Assembly (NCBI RefSeq): GCF_000364165.2
Contig: NZ_CP097810.1
Span: 558,001 to 622,000, forward strand
DNA: 64,000 nucleotides
Direction: 5' to 3'
Source of the DNA: Clostridium sp. MD294
Lineage (GTDB): Bacteria > Bacillota > Clostridia > Lachnospirales > Anaerotignaceae
In this document: positions 17,105 through 27,078 of the stretch, one piece after another
Position numbering within the stretch: the stretch's first letter is position 1
How the letters are laid out: each line of letters begins with the position of its first letter
Translations under genes and position numbers: made by a program
Notes under the pieces: model-generated
Database searches by the model: none
What the model saw: the letters and a program-made list of their open reading frames with translations, nothing else
What the model was told of the DNA's origin: nothing

Positions 17105-18406
17105 TCACTTTAGAATTTTTTCCATTTGCTCTACTACTTCATCATATGAAAATTTATCTGTTGTGCTCTGCTTTAAAAAATTATTTATTTTATCTATTTT
17201 TGAAATAGCATAATCTACTTGTGCATTTGTACCAGCTTTATATGCACCAATAGAAATCAAGTCAGCATTTTTATCATACACACTCATAATATCTCTCATT
17301 TTTGAATTTAATTCTTTATGTTTTGGTGAAACAATACTACTCATTAAACGAGATATACTTGCATTAACATCTATTGCAGGAAAATGATTACTATTTGCTA
17401 GTTTTCTTGTTAATACAATATGTCCATCTAATATACCCCTTACTGTATCAGCAATAGGTTCATTTGTATCATCGCCTTCTACCAAGACAGTATAAACTCC
17501 TGTAATAGAACCTTTTTTAAAATTGCCGCTTCTTTCCAATAATTTAGGTAGCTCTGCATAAATTGAAGGAGTATATCCTCTTGCTACAGGAGGTTCTCCT
17601 ACAGCAAGTCCAATTTCTCTTTGTGCCATAGCAAAACGTGTCAGCGAGTCCATCATTAAAAGTACATCATTTCCTTGGTCTTTAAAATACTCTGCTATTG
17701 TTGTTGCTACTAAAGGACATTTCATTCTTAGCATAGCAGGCTGGTCACTCGTGGCAATAATAAGTACAGAACGCTTCATACCTTCTTCGCCTAAATCTCT
17801 TTCCATAAATTCTACAACTTCTCTACCACGTTCCCCTACTAAAGCGATAACGTTAATATCTGCTTTCACATTTTTTGCTATCATGCCTAATAATGTACTT
17901 TTTCCAACACCACTACCTGCAAATATTCCAATCCTTTGTCCTTTTCCTATTGTTAATGTTCCATCAATGGCTTTTACTCCAAATTCTATTTTCTCTGTAA
18001 TAGGTGGTCTTTCTAACGGATTTATGTAAGAACTCTCTACTGTATAATATTCTTCTGCTTTAAAAGCCCCTTTTCCGTCTATAGGATTTCCCATAGCATC
18101 TATTGCTCTACCTCTCAAAAAATCACCAACAGGTATTTTTAATCTTTGTTTCGTATTTCTTACAAAGCTTCCTACTGCAATACCACTCATATTATCATAG
18201 GGCATCAAAAATATTTTTTCATCTTTAAACCCTACAATTTCTGCTGGTATCTGTTTATTACTTCCTTCATTATATATCAGGCTAATATCACCCATACTTG
18301 CTTTTCCACCAGAGGCTTCTATGCCCATACCAACAATATTTTCAATTTTGCCTATATGACTGATTGTTTCAGACTCTAATACCAAACTAGCCATATTTTT
18401 AAACAT
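17105..18406 (-). CDS. fliI: Flagellum-specific export ATPase FliI
   Basis: 433 aa from ATG 18406, seven bases after GGAGG; a GTG at 18412 overlaps that site and is unlikely. Walker A is GIFAGSGVGKSTLLG (near residue 165). The catalytic GERGREVVEFMERDLGEEG follows and Walker B is VLLMMDSLTRFAMAQREIGL. GEPPVARGYTPSIYAELPKL is the FliI/F1-beta-type signature. It energises export together with FliH, encoded upstream across an unusually long gap. Confidence 0.97.
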   Translation of the reverse strand: MFKNMASLVLESETISHIGKIENIVGMGIEASGGKASMGDISLIYNEGSNKQIPAEIVGFKDEKIFLMPYDNMSGIAVGSFVRNTKQRLKIPVGDFLRGRAIDAMGNPIDGKGAFKAEEYYTVESSYINPLERPPITEKIEFGVKAIDGTLTIGKGQRIGIFAGSGVGKSTLLGMIAKNVKADINVIALVGERGREVVEFMERDLGEEGMKRSVLIIATSDQPAMLRMKCPLVATTIAEYFKDQGNDVLLMMDSLTRFAMAQREIGLAVGEPPVARGYTPSIYAELPKLLERSGNFKKGSITGVYTVLVEGDDTNEPIADTVRGILDGHIVLTRKLANSNHFPAIDVNASISRLMSSIVSPKHKELNSKMRDIMSVYDKNADLISIGAYKAGTNAQVDYAISKIDKINNFLKQSTTDKFSYDEVVEQMEKILK

Positions 18407-18412
18407 ATCCAC

Positions 18413-18658
18413 CCCTCCTATTACTTATTTTAAATTTTGTTTGCTCAACAGTCAACCTTAATTCTACATCTTCTTTCTATTGTAATAAAAATTTAAAATA
18501 AATATAGAGGCTTTCCGTCTAATTTGGTAAAGCCCCTATTCAAATATTATTTCTTTTTTGTAAAGCTTATGCTTTTCAACATAAACACCGGGACAAAACC
18601 TTACTACCTATTATTTTTTTCATAACTACAAATTGTCCAAAAACAATCATTATTTGAC
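18413..18658 (-). other. Long structured gap between fliH and fliI
   Basis: 246 bp without a credible gene in an operon whose other gaps are mostly under 100 bp. It contains a stem-loop at 18507-18538 (minus-strand arms AGGGGCTTT and AAAGCCTCT, nine pairs with one G-U, 14-base loop). An A/T-rich stretch follows but not a clean U-tract. It could be an attenuator, processing site or small structured RNA; I cannot match it to a known riboswitch. Confidence 0.5.
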
Positions 18659-19606
18659 TTACAGTGGTGCACTATTTAATATTTCTTTAATATTTACCAT
18701 TTGTGTGCTCGCACTTGCGTCTATAATTTCATCTGGTAATTCTATAATACATGTTCCAGGTGCTTCGTTTTCCATTACAACAATTTTAACATGGTCAGAT
18801 AGATGTGCCAAATGTTGGAGTAATGCAGAATCTCCTTCTACCATCAACTCTGCGTCACATCTAGCAATATATACTTTTGCCCATTCTCGTGTTTTTAATT
18901 TTTCTGTAGCAGAAATCACCATTCTTTCAATAACTTCTTCACTAGATTTTAAACTAACTTGAATTACTTTTTCTGCTACAGCTATTGCTACATCTTTTAA
19001 CTGATTACGATATTTTTGAAGCATTTCTTCTTTCATTTGTTCTACATTTTCTATGACTAATTTAATATCTTCTAGAGCTTCTTTACTCATTTTATCATAC
19101 TGCATTTTACAATCTACTTCTGCTTGTTGTCTACCTTGTATCATTCCCTCTTCATAACCAGATTGTTGTGCTGCTACTTTTAGCTTTTCTGCTTCTTTTT
19201 CTGCTTGTGTTAGTACTTCTTCTGCTTCTTCTTTTGCCTTTTGCAGTAATTCTTCAGCTTTTACAGCAGCTTCTTGCTCAATTTTTTTTGCTTTTTGCTT
19301 ACTTTGTTCAATTTCTTGTTCTGCTCTTATTCTTTCCTCTAGAAATTCTTGCTCAAATTCTTGTCTAGCATCAAATTCATTTTCTTCTGTTTCTTCTTCA
19401 GATTTTTCTAAAATATCATTTTTCTTTTCTTCTTCTAAAGTTTCTTCTTTTGGTTTCTTTTTTTCCTCTTTTAATTGTGGTAAATCATCTAATATTCTGA
19501 TTTTTTTTTTGATTTCTTGTTCTTCTTTTTCTCTATCGGCTTTATTACTAGGTATATAATCCATTATTTCATGATTATCATAGAACTTAAAGATATTACT
19601 ACGCAA
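18659..19606 (-). CDS. fliH: Flagellar assembly protein FliH
   Basis: About 315 aa. I use TTG 19606, nine bases after GGAAGGG, giving MRSNIFKFYD; an ATG at 19615 abuts that site. The first 150 residues are highly charged Glu/Lys coiled coil. The C-terminal domain (about 175-310) has KDVAIAVAEKVIQVSLKSSE and later KVYIARCDAELM, as in FliH/YscL/V-type ATPase E subunits. It binds FliI and regulates it. The start overlaps the end of fliG by a few bases. Confidence 0.88.
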   Translation of the reverse strand: MRSNIFKFYDNHEIMDYIPSNKADREKEEQEIKKKIRILDDLPQLKEEKKKPKEETLEEEKKNDILEKSEEETEENEFDARQEFEQEFLEERIRAEQEIEQSKQKAKKIEQEAAVKAEELLQKAKEEAEEVLTQAEKEAEKLKVAAQQSGYEEGMIQGRQQAEVDCKMQYDKMSKEALEDIKLVIENVEQMKEEMLQKYRNQLKDVAIAVAEKVIQVSLKSSEEVIERMVISATEKLKTREWAKVYIARCDAELMVEGDSALLQHLAHLSDHVKIVVMENEAPGTCIIELPDEIIDASASTQMVNIKEILNSAPL

Positions 19607-20648
19607 TAATATCATCCCTTCCGCCTTTCATAATGACAATTTCACCCTGTTCTTCCAGTTTTCTGATAATACCAACAATTCTTTGTTGTGCATCTTCAAC
19701 ATCTTTTTTACGAACATTTGTTGTAATTTCAAGGTCGGATTTAATAGACTCAGCCATACGAGAAGACATATTTGCAAATATCATACTCTTTACTTCTTCA
19801 TTTGCACCCTTCAATGCAAATACAATGTCTTTGCTGTCACAATCACGTACAAAACGTTGTATAGAACGATTGTCCATTGTTGTAATATCTTCGAATACAA
19901 ACATTCTCTTTCTGATTTCTTCCGCCAATTCAGCATCTCTTTCAGAAAGACCATCAAATATACTCTTTTCACTGCTTCTGTCCATATTGTTCATTACTTC
20001 AGCAATATAATCAATACCACCCACTTGTTTATAATCTGTTGTGAGCATATTAGCAAATTTCTTCTCTAATTCTTTTTCTACAATTTTTATAATATCTGGT
20101 GCTACACTACTCATAGTTGCAATACTATGTACTACTTGTAGCCTTTTTTCATCACTTAAATTTTCAATTACCTGTGAGGACAATGTAGAATCTACATATG
20201 CCAGTATAAGGGCAATTGTTTGTGGTCTTTCTTGCGATAATATTGTTACCAAGTTTGGACCGTCTGTTTTTCTAATAAATGAAAACGCCCTTGTTTTTAA
20301 CTGTTTAGAAACCCTTTCTAATAAGCCATGTGCTACAGACTCACCAAATGCTTTTTCTAATACTGTTTTTGCATATTCTAATCCACCATCTGTTACGACT
20401 TTTTGTGTTAAACACATTTTATAAAATTCGTCCAGAACTTCCTCAATTTCTTCAGGTGTCAAATGTTGTAGCTTTGCTACTTCTACAGTTAATTTTTCTA
20501 AATCTTCCTCGCTAAGGTGTTTATATATTTGAGATGCCTTATCTACTCCCAGAGAAACAACAACAGCCGCTGCCTTCTGCTCTGGCGATAAAGCTCGCTT
20601 ATCTTGCTTTCCTTGTTTTTCTTGCTTTTCTTGCTTTTCCTCAGGCAT
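19599..20648 (-). CDS. fliG: Flagellar motor switch protein FliG
   Basis: 349 aa. A Lys/Gln/Glu-rich N-terminal run (EKQEKQEKQGKQDK) precedes the N domain (SPEQKAAAVVVSLGVDKASQ). The middle domain has TILSQERPQTIALILAYVDS. The C-terminal torque domain (about 245-349) has FEDITTMDNRSIQRFVRDCD with the charged residues that meet MotA, and MSSRMAESIKSDLE. The start overlaps the fliF stop by 8 bp. The N-terminal basic-acidic run is longer than I expect for FliG. Confidence 0.95.
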   Translation of the reverse strand: MPEEKQEKQEKQGKQDKRALSPEQKAAAVVVSLGVDKASQIYKHLSEEDLEKLTVEVAKLQHLTPEEIEEVLDEFYKMCLTQKVVTDGGLEYAKTVLEKAFGESVAHGLLERVSKQLKTRAFSFIRKTDGPNLVTILSQERPQTIALILAYVDSTLSSQVIENLSDEKRLQVVHSIATMSSVAPDIIKIVEKELEKKFANMLTTDYKQVGGIDYIAEVMNNMDRSSEKSIFDGLSERDAELAEEIRKRMFVFEDITTMDNRSIQRFVRDCDSKDIVFALKGANEEVKSMIFANMSSRMAESIKSDLEITTNVRKKDVEDAQQRIVGIIRKLEEQGEIVIMKGGRDDIIA

Positions 20649-22260
20649 TGTCTTCGCCTCCCCTTAGCCAAGATTTAATCAACTGTGCTGATATTTCAGG
20701 ATTGTCTTCTGCAAATTTACGAATATTTTCTTTTAATTCCATACTTTTTTCATTTTGTATGCGAAGCAATTCCTTAGATGCCTTTTCATCTTCTGACTCT
20801 TGTGTTACTTCTGTTGCTGGTGGTACTACTACTGTTTCTGTTAATTGTACTTCAGCAAGTGCTGCTTCTTGTGCTTTTTTCTTTTTCCTTCTTAACAAGA
20901 ATACTAAAAGTATCAAAAGCAATACCAATACTGCTGCTGCAATTGCTCCAATTAACAACCATCTGCTAAACTGTCCTGTTGTATCTACTGGTTGTGTAGT
21001 ATCCATAAAGAACGTTGCACTTGCTAGAGCAATTTTTGTATTTTTATCTATATCATTGATACCTGCTGCTCTTGCAATCATATCTCTCAATTCATTTCTT
21101 GAGAGGTCACCAAAATCTGTGCCATTGATAACTACAGATACACTTAAATCTTCTAAACTACCTGTATCCATTTGTACTTGTTCTTTAATCTGGTCTACCA
21201 AATAATTTATATCTTGCTGGTTTCTAAGATAATTTTCTGTTCCTGTTGTTTCTAAGTTTTGTACTCCATAAATAGGTATTTCTGCATTTGTTTCTGTTCC
21301 AGGTATTCCTCCTACTGCTTCACCATCTGGTCTTTGCAATTCTTGGTCTATTGATACATTTCCTGGTATTCCAACTTTATCCTCTTCATTAGGAGGTGCA
21401 GAATAGTTTATAATCTCTCTTATTCTCTTATCAATATCAACTGTTGCTTTTACAGATACTTTAACATTACCTTCCCCATAAACTGGTTTTAAAATATCTA
21501 ATATTTTGTTTTTAATACTATTTTCAATCGCTCTTTCTACGTCCATTTTCAGTTGGGAAGAAAGGCTTCTATCTCCATTTGTATCCCTTACTGTAACATC
21601 ATTTCCATTACCATCAATTACTGTAATATTTTCAAATTTTATTCTAGATACACTAGTAGAAATTAATCTTTGTATACCTTCTACTTGTGCTGTTGTTGGT
21701 GTTGTACCATCTTTCATTGTTACTGTAACACTAGCACTTGCATCTATTGTTGGTGTATTTCCAATAACGTATTTTCTTTCTTCTGCTGGTGTAATTGTAA
21801 CTACTGCCTCTTTCACTCCATCAAAAGCACGTATTGTTGCAGCCAATCTATCCTGCAAATAGAATTTTTCATAGTTTTGTCTATCTGCATCTGTCGTCAT
21901 CATACTAATATTTGTTGTATATGTATCATAAGAAAAACCACTCTTTGGATAGCCTGCCATTATCAACTGTGCACGTAATTGGTTTTCTTGGCTTTCTGGT
22001 ACTAATATTGTTCCTCCAGCTCTATATTTATAGTTCACACTTGCGTCATTTAATATTGTGACAATCTCTGCTGCTTCTGTTTCATTCACATCTTGAAAAA
22101 GCACAACATAAGGTCTTGTATTCAAATAAAACGCAAGCCCTGCAGAACCAATTAAAAGCAAAATAATCCCTGCAATAATAAGCCTTTTTGCTTTGGTATT
22201 CAATTTTTTAATCGTTTCTTTTATTTTAGTCCATATGGCTTTTAATTTTGTAACGTCCAA
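20641..22260 (-). CDS. fliF: Flagellar MS-ring protein FliF
   Basis: 539 aa, TTG start at 22260 after AAGAGGGG. Membrane helix 1 is about residues 27-46. The periplasmic ring-building part includes LNDASVNYKYRAGGTILVPE and AGYPKSGFSYDTY, and VVTITPAEERKYVIGNTPT. Membrane helix 2 is about 447-468, and the C-terminal tail (FAEDNPEISAQLIKSWLRGG) is the FliG-binding motif. It forms the base of the motor and houses the export gate. Confidence 0.95.
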   Translation of the reverse strand: MDVTKLKAIWTKIKETIKKLNTKAKRLIIAGIILLLIGSAGLAFYLNTRPYVVLFQDVNETEAAEIVTILNDASVNYKYRAGGTILVPESQENQLRAQLIMAGYPKSGFSYDTYTTNISMMTTDADRQNYEKFYLQDRLAATIRAFDGVKEAVVTITPAEERKYVIGNTPTIDASASVTVTMKDGTTPTTAQVEGIQRLISTSVSRIKFENITVIDGNGNDVTVRDTNGDRSLSSQLKMDVERAIENSIKNKILDILKPVYGEGNVKVSVKATVDIDKRIREIINYSAPPNEEDKVGIPGNVSIDQELQRPDGEAVGGIPGTETNAEIPIYGVQNLETTGTENYLRNQQDINYLVDQIKEQVQMDTGSLEDLSVSVVINGTDFGDLSRNELRDMIARAAGINDIDKNTKIALASATFFMDTTQPVDTTGQFSRWLLIGAIAAAVLVLLLILLVFLLRRKKKKAQEAALAEVQLTETVVVPPATEVTQESEDEKASKELLRIQNEKSMELKENIRKFAEDNPEISAQLIKSWLRGGEDNA

Positions 22261-22522
22261 TTTAAACCCCTCTTGACTTTCTTATATTCGTCTTACACTA
22301 AGCAGTTCTCACCATTTTTTAACAGCAAGAATTTTAAAAAAATTTTCTTTGTATATATTCTGAAAAATAATTTTAAACCCCTTAAAACTTTTTTATTATA
22401 ATGCTTCTATACCACAAAATCTTGCTACCTAAAAAATAGAAGAATTTTTTTAACAAACCTATGTTTTGCTTCCTTATCTATATTTTATACTAAAATTATA
22501 TTTTTTACAAATTAAGAGATTT

Positions 22523-22846
22523 TTACAAATTAATACGCATAATTTCATTATATGCTTCTAATGCTTTATTTCTCAACTGAACCAAAAGATCCACAGAAAG
22601 CTGTGCTTTTGCTCCTGCAATAGGTTCTGTATGTGCATCATCTGTCTGTCCTGTTGCTAGCATATATTTTGCTTTTTGATATTCATCTTCTGTTGTAATA
22701 ACATCATTAATTGCATTTTGAAATACATCTGCAAATACAGTTTGTCCTACAAGAGTATTTGCACCTTGTCCTACTTCCGAATTTACTTTCTGTGTTGTAC
22801 CAAATCCTTCTCCAAACTGCATCAACTGTATTGGGTCTATAAACAC
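22523..22846 (-). CDS. fliE: Flagellar rod adaptor FliE
   Basis: 107 aa from GTG 22846, eight bases after GGAGG; a TTG at 22861 overlaps the ribosome site. The C-terminal half is typical FliE (FADVFQNAINDVITTEDEYQ, then DAHTEPIAGAKAQLSVDLLV and QLRNKALEAYNEIMRINL). FliE links the MS-ring/export gate to the rod. It lies between flgC and fliF, the usual place. About 180 bp upstream and 262 bp downstream are AT-rich with no gene I can support. Confidence 0.9.
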   Translation of the reverse strand: MFIDPIQLMQFGEGFGTTQKVNSEVGQGANTLVGQTVFADVFQNAINDVITTEDEYQKAKYMLATGQTDDAHTEPIAGAKAQLSVDLLVQLRNKALEAYNEIMRINL

Positions 22847-23040
22847 AACATATCCCTCCAAAATCTATTTATTATCACTATATACAAAAATGATGCAGTT
22901 TAGTTTTTATTGTAACCATAAGAAGTCTAAAACAGAAAATAAGTATATAAAGCACACTTATATACTACAATCTACTATTTTGAACAACACTATACTGCAA
23001 AATTTTTTTCCAAATAATATTTATGATACTACTTGTAATA

Positions 23041-23514
23041 TTATCTTCCTATTTCTAAGGCTTTTGATGCCATTGCTTTTATTGCATTAAATGCAGTTAA
23101 ATTTGCATCATATCCTCTGGATGCAGACATACCATCTATTGTTTCTTTTACTAAATCAATATTTGGCATCATAACATAACCATCTATATCTGCATCTGGG
23201 TGCAATGGGTCATACACTGGTTTAAAATCTCTATCATCTTCTACTATCTCAGAAACACGTACTCCTCCTGCTGCCCCAATACTACCTATTTTTTGGCCAT
23301 TTCTTCCTCTTACACCACGAGCAGCTCCATTTAATACCTCTTGAAAACTTCTATCTTTTACTGTTTCAAAAACAACCATTTTTCTTTTATAAGGGCCACC
23401 ATCTTCTGTTCTTGTTGTTTTTAAATTTGAAATATTTTCTGATACTACATCTAATCTCATTCTTTCTGCTGTCATACCAGAAGCACTAATATTTAATGCA
23501 CTCAAAAATGCCAT
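23041..23514 (-). CDS. flgC: Flagellar rod protein FlgC
   Basis: 157 aa. The N-terminus FLSALNISASGMTAERMRLD leads into VVSENISNLKTTRTEDGGPY, the FlgC motif. The C-terminus PNIDLVKETIDGMSASRGYD followed by LTAFNAIKAMASKALEIGR closes the coiled domain. It is a proximal rod subunit, with its partner flgB 23 bp upstream. Confidence 0.93.
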   Translation of the reverse strand: MAFLSALNISASGMTAERMRLDVVSENISNLKTTRTEDGGPYKRKMVVFETVKDRSFQEVLNGAARGVRGRNGQKIGSIGAAGGVRVSEIVEDDRDFKPVYDPLHPDADIDGYVMMPNIDLVKETIDGMSASRGYDANLTAFNAIKAMASKALEIGR

Positions 23515-23537
23515 AACTAATCACCTCATTTTTATTA

Positions 23538-23927
23538 TTATTGTCCTCTAATCGCAGTACGCAATCTTGTATAATCAAAATTAAAAGACTGTATTAAATA
23601 CTGATACTGAAGCGTAGCTCTTGCCAGCTCTGCACTCTCTGCTGTAACATCTACATTGTTACCGTCCATTCTCATAAATTCATCATCTGTATCATGAACA
23701 GTCATTTTTGTATTTTTAATTGCCTCTCTCAAATCTTTATACGACCTATTTTTATCCCCTGTTAGCCTTAATCTTCTGTCTAATTCATCTTCAAACGTTA
23801 AATATTCTGCTTTAAAATTAGGTGTATTTTGATTTGCAATATTATTCATTGTAATCTTTTGTTTCTGCCACAAATAATTCAACGATTTTTCTGTCATCAT
23901 TCCAGCATTTCCTAGTATAAAATCCAA
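23538..23927 (-). CDS. flgB: Flagellar rod protein FlgB
   Basis: 129 aa from TTG 23927, eight bases after GAGG; an in-frame GTG at 23936 overlaps that ribosome site. Motif MNNIANQNTPNFKAEYLTFE (about 30-49) is the axial-protein signature; the C-terminus has NNVDVTAESAELARATLQYQ. It is the first gene of the flagellar operon, preceded by about 560 bp of very AT-rich DNA. The first-gene position is typical for Firmicutes fla/che operons. Confidence 0.92.
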   Translation of the reverse strand: MDFILGNAGMMTEKSLNYLWQKQKITMNNIANQNTPNFKAEYLTFEDELDRRLRLTGDKNRSYKDLREAIKNTKMTVHDTDDEFMRMDGNNVDVTAESAELARATLQYQYLIQSFNFDYTRLRTAIRGQ

Positions 23928-24494
23928 ACTTATCACCTCAATTTTTATGTATCATTATACAATTTGTTTTACAACTACATTTATGTCTTTTTCAATGATT
24001 ATTATTATATGATAAAACCATATAAAAATCAACACATAAGCTTCTATTTCAACAAAAAAAATAATAATAAAATTACTATATTACCATTCATGCTATAAAT
24101 TTCTTATATTTTTACTATTTTATAACAGTATGTATTATTATTTTTTATTTATTTTCTACAAAAAATGACATAAATATATTTACATAAATTTCTAAATTAT
24201 AGAAATTTTCTCTATATTTTTCTCTATTAAATTTACATAACAAAATATTTTCCATTAATTTCATTATCCTTTATGTAAATTTTTTAACAAAATTTTTATA
24301 AATAAGTTCTAATTTTTACTATTGTTTTTATGCAAAAAGTATAACATATTGTATGTATTATTTTGCATTTATACTACATATTGTAATTTACTTTTTTTAA
24401 TTTTTAATAAATTCTTTACATTTATTTTATCGCTTTTTTTATCTACTCCATTATATTCTGCTGTCCCTAAAAATAGCACACTATTTTTTAAAAT
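23928..24494. promoter_or_regulatory. AT-rich region upstream of the flagellar operon
   Basis: About 570 bp with no supportable gene. It must hold the flg operon promoter. A minus-strand TATAAT about 30 bases before flgB (near 23953-23958) is a candidate -10 with no good -35. The 9-mer TTTACATAA occurs at 24179-24187 and 24232-24240 and inverted at 24271-24279; with this base composition it could be chance. No riboswitch or sigma-28 box was recognised. Confidence 0.35.
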
Positions 24495-24540
24495 AAAAAA
24501 GACTTATATACTACTATATTCATAGTATATAAGCCTTTTT
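24495..24540 (-). terminator. Terminator after the FMN-binding lipoprotein gene
   Basis: Thirteen-pair AT-rich hairpin (24501-24513 with 24523-24535, one G-U) followed on the minus strand by a T-rich run. It ends the chemoreceptor/lipoprotein transcript and separates it from the flagellar operon. The plus side also has a T-run, but no plus-strand gene is near. Confidence 0.75.
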
Positions 24541-24545
24541 CTTTA

Positions 24546-24992
24546 TTACTCACTATAAGATACTATGGCAACAGAGCAATCTCCTTGTTTTGCCTTTTCT
24601 AATACAGCCTCTACCAGTGCTTTGAAATTTTTTCCAGAACTTGTCGCACCACTAATTGCATCAATATCAGAAGATTGTTTTTCTAAAAGTTGTGCTCCAT
24701 ATTGTCTTGTATAACGGTTTGGATAAATGCCTTTTGCAGGGTTCATCACTCTCATATATGCAATATCCCAAGATTTTATAAATCCTGTAGGTGTGGTTGC
24801 ATTATATTCTACAGTTATAATTTTGCCATTACTTACACAAACAGTTATAAACTCTTGCCAACCATGCCCTTTATCATACCCGTCCATATGTGCCGTATAA
24901 TAGCCATCTTTTAATTCTTGCTCTTTTACACAACTACTTAAAGAAAACAGCATGACTACTGTCAGCAAAACTATTTTTATTTTTTTCATCAT
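24546..24992 (-). CDS. FMN-binding domain lipoprotein
   Basis: 148 aa. A lipoprotein signal peptide ends in LFSLSSC with Cys21 as the lipidation site. The body is an FMN_bind domain: GYYTAHMDGYDKGHGWQEFI, then ITVEYNATTPTGFIKSWD, and DAISGATSSG near residue 110. The last is the Asp-x-x-Ser-Gly-Ala-Thr site where ApbE-type transferases link FMN through phosphate to Thr. It is probably a surface flavoprotein in extracytoplasmic electron transfer. It follows two chemoreceptor genes by 13 bp, likely on the same transcript, which suggests a redox or electron-acceptor sensing link (inference). No apbE gene is in this window. Confidence 0.85.
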   Translation of the reverse strand: MMKKIKIVLLTVVMLFSLSSCVKEQELKDGYYTAHMDGYDKGHGWQEFITVCVSNGKIITVEYNATTPTGFIKSWDIAYMRVMNPAKGIYPNRYTRQYGAQLLEKQSSDIDAISGATSSGKNFKALVEAVLEKAKQGDCSVAIVSYSE

Positions 24993-25005
24993 ACTATCTC
25001 TCCCC

Positions 25006-26994
25006 TTATTTCATATTTTCCCCTTTTATTTGAAATCTTTCTACCATTTTCTGCAGTGTTACTGCTTGTTGTGTTAACTCATCAATAGAACTTGCACTTG
25101 CTTTACTTACTGTCAAATTCTTTGATGCCATATTTGATATTGTTTCAATAGCATATGCTACATTTTCTAATGCAATCATTTCACTTTCTACAGAAACTAA
25201 AAGTTTATCTGTAATATCTGAAATTTCTTGAGATATTGACGCAATATCATTCATTGAAACAGATGTTTCATCTGCTATTTTTACTCCTGTATTAATTGCT
25301 GTACTAGAATTTTTAATAATCTCTGCTGTATATTTTGCAAAGTCAGAGCTCTTTCCTGCCAAACTTCTTACTTCATCTGCTACTACTGCAAAGCCTTTTC
25401 CCGCTTCTCCTGCTCTTGCTGCTTCTATAGAAGCATTAATTGCTAATATATTTGTTTGGAATGCTATATCTTCCATAAATTTCGTAGTTTTACTAATTTC
25501 TTCTTCACTTGTTCTAATGTCTTCCATTGCCTTCAGAAGTGATTTCATATGATTTATTCCTTCTTTTAGCTTTTGTTCTACTTTTATAGTTAATTCTTTT
25601 GTTTCTTTTGCATTTTCATCTACTGCTACAATGCTATCTGAAATTTCATTTGACTCTTGTATCAATTTTTCAATAGAGCCTGACTGTTCTTCACTTGCAT
25701 TTTCTACTTCTCTAGCATCATTTGAAACGCCTAATGCTGCACTAGAAAGCATATTTGCTGCTTCTTTGAGCTGTCCTATCATCTCATTCAAAAAATCTAT
25801 AATGTTATTTGTGGACTCTTTTAATATTACAAAATCTCCCACAAATTCCTTTTCTACTTCCACATTCAAATTTTCCTGTGATACAGACATCAGTACATCT
25901 CTTAATTCTACGATATACTCTCTCATATCTTTTACACTATATTCTAATGCCACAGACAGGTCTTCTGCTTCATCTCCTGTTTGCAATATTTCTACGGGAC
26001 TTGTTATATCTCCCTCTGCTAATTTTTGTATTCTCTCTTTTACATTACCAATAGAACCTGATATTTTATTTGATATCAAAGTTGCTATAATTGCTACTAC
26101 TAAACAGCTTATTATTGCCACTATAATATTTGTTATATTAACACGACGTGCTATTATAGTAAACTCTTCTTGAGGTGCAAATATGACCATATACCAATTT
26201 GCTCCCCTCACTGGAGTATAACAAACAAATTCATCTTCTCCGTTTATTGATACTTCTTTTATATTTGTTTCCCCTGTATATACCTTTTGAAATAAATCCA
26301 TTATTTCTTGATTTCCTGAATATATTTGGGATATATTCGTTTTCTCTTTTATAATATCTGTATTAGGGTGTGCCATTATTACACCATTTTTATTCACTAT
26401 TACAGCATAGCCTTTAGAACCAATTTGTAAATTACTTAACACATCATTTAATATATCATATTTATAACTACCTACTACATAATACGAAGTATCTCCTTGC
26501 CCTTGTATTGGTGTACCTATTACAATTTGAAGTTGATTATCTGCATATTCTACATCACTTACTACTAGATTTCCTGTTTCTTTCATTCCTTTAAATAATT
26601 CTGTATTTGATAAATCTTTTGGGCTATTTTCTGCACCACAATAAAATTTACCATCACTTGTATATAACGAAAGCCACACAAATTCTATACCTGCACTAAA
26701 ATCTGTCAAAACTTGCTGCTTTTGTTCTAATGTTGTATATTCACTACATAATATTTCATTATCTGAAACAGTAAAAATACGGTCAGCAAGCATATGCAAA
26801 TTCCCTTCTACTGTTTGGGAAGAAATTCTTGTTAAAGGTTTTAATAGCCTTTCTGTTAATGAATGTGTTAATGTATGAATACCATATGTCATTATTACTC
26901 CCATAAAAACAGTTACACAAAGCACTCCTATTATTGATATAGACATAATTTTTGTTTTTATACTTCTTTTTCGTACTTTCTTTTCTATTTCCAA
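25006..26994 (-). CDS. Methyl-accepting chemotaxis protein with Cache sensor
   Basis: About 662 aa. I prefer TTG 26994 (AAAGGGGAG six bases upstream) over GTG 27018, which has no ribosome site. Order: membrane helix near 20-40, extracellular double Cache domain (about 50-280, with [20 protein letters not shown] and [20 protein letters not shown]), a second membrane helix near 285-310, HAMP, then a signalling domain with hairpin tip [20 protein letters not shown] and [20 protein letters not shown]. It senses an extracellular small molecule and signals to CheA. The ligand is not readable from sequence. Confidence 0.93.
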   Translation of the reverse strand: MEIEKKVRKRSIKTKIMSISIIGVLCVTVFMGVIMTYGIHTLTHSLTERLLKPLTRISSQTVEGNLHMLADRIFTVSDNEILCSEYTTLEQKQQVLTDFSAGIEFVWLSLYTSDGKFYCGAENSPKDLSNTELFKGMKETGNLVVSDVEYADNQLQIVIGTPIQGQGDTSYYVVGSYKYDILNDVLSNLQIGSKGYAVIVNKNGVIMAHPNTDIIKEKTNISQIYSGNQEIMDLFQKVYTGETNIKEVSINGEDEFVCYTPVRGANWYMVIFAPQEEFTIIARRVNITNIIVAIISCLVVAIIATLISNKISGSIGNVKERIQKLAEGDITSPVEILQTGDEAEDLSVALEYSVKDMREYIVELRDVLMSVSQENLNVEVEKEFVGDFVILKESTNNIIDFLNEMIGQLKEAANMLSSAALGVSNDAREVENASEEQSGSIEKLIQESNEISDSIVAVDENAKETKELTIKVEQKLKEGINHMKSLLKAMEDIRTSEEEISKTTKFMEDIAFQTNILAINASIEAARAGEAGKGFAVVADEVRSLAGKSSDFAKYTAEIIKNSSTAINTGVKIADETSVSMNDIASISQEISDITDKLLVSVESEMIALENVAYAIETISNMASKNLTVSKASASSIDELTQQAVTLQKMVERFQIKGENMK

Positions 26995-27029
26995 CTCTAA
27001 CTCCCCTTTCTTTCCCACAACTATAATAG

Positions 27030-27064
27030 CAGCAGTGCAGAATATACTATTTCCACACTGCTAC
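27030..27064 (-). other. Stem-loop between the two chemoreceptor genes
   Basis: Minus-strand arms GTAGCAGTG and CACTGCTGC (seven or more pairs) around about 18 bases, in the 60-bp gap between the chemoreceptors. There is no clear U-tract after it, so partial termination or processing is possible. Confidence 0.4.
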
Positions 27065-27078
27065 ATCATTACATTTTT

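Noticed and set aside
18413-18658. c-di-GMP-I riboswitch
   Set aside because: One piece resembles the 3' part of the aptamer (GACGGAAAGCC), but the paired upstream motif and tetraloop receptor are missing, and the location inside the operon is atypical.
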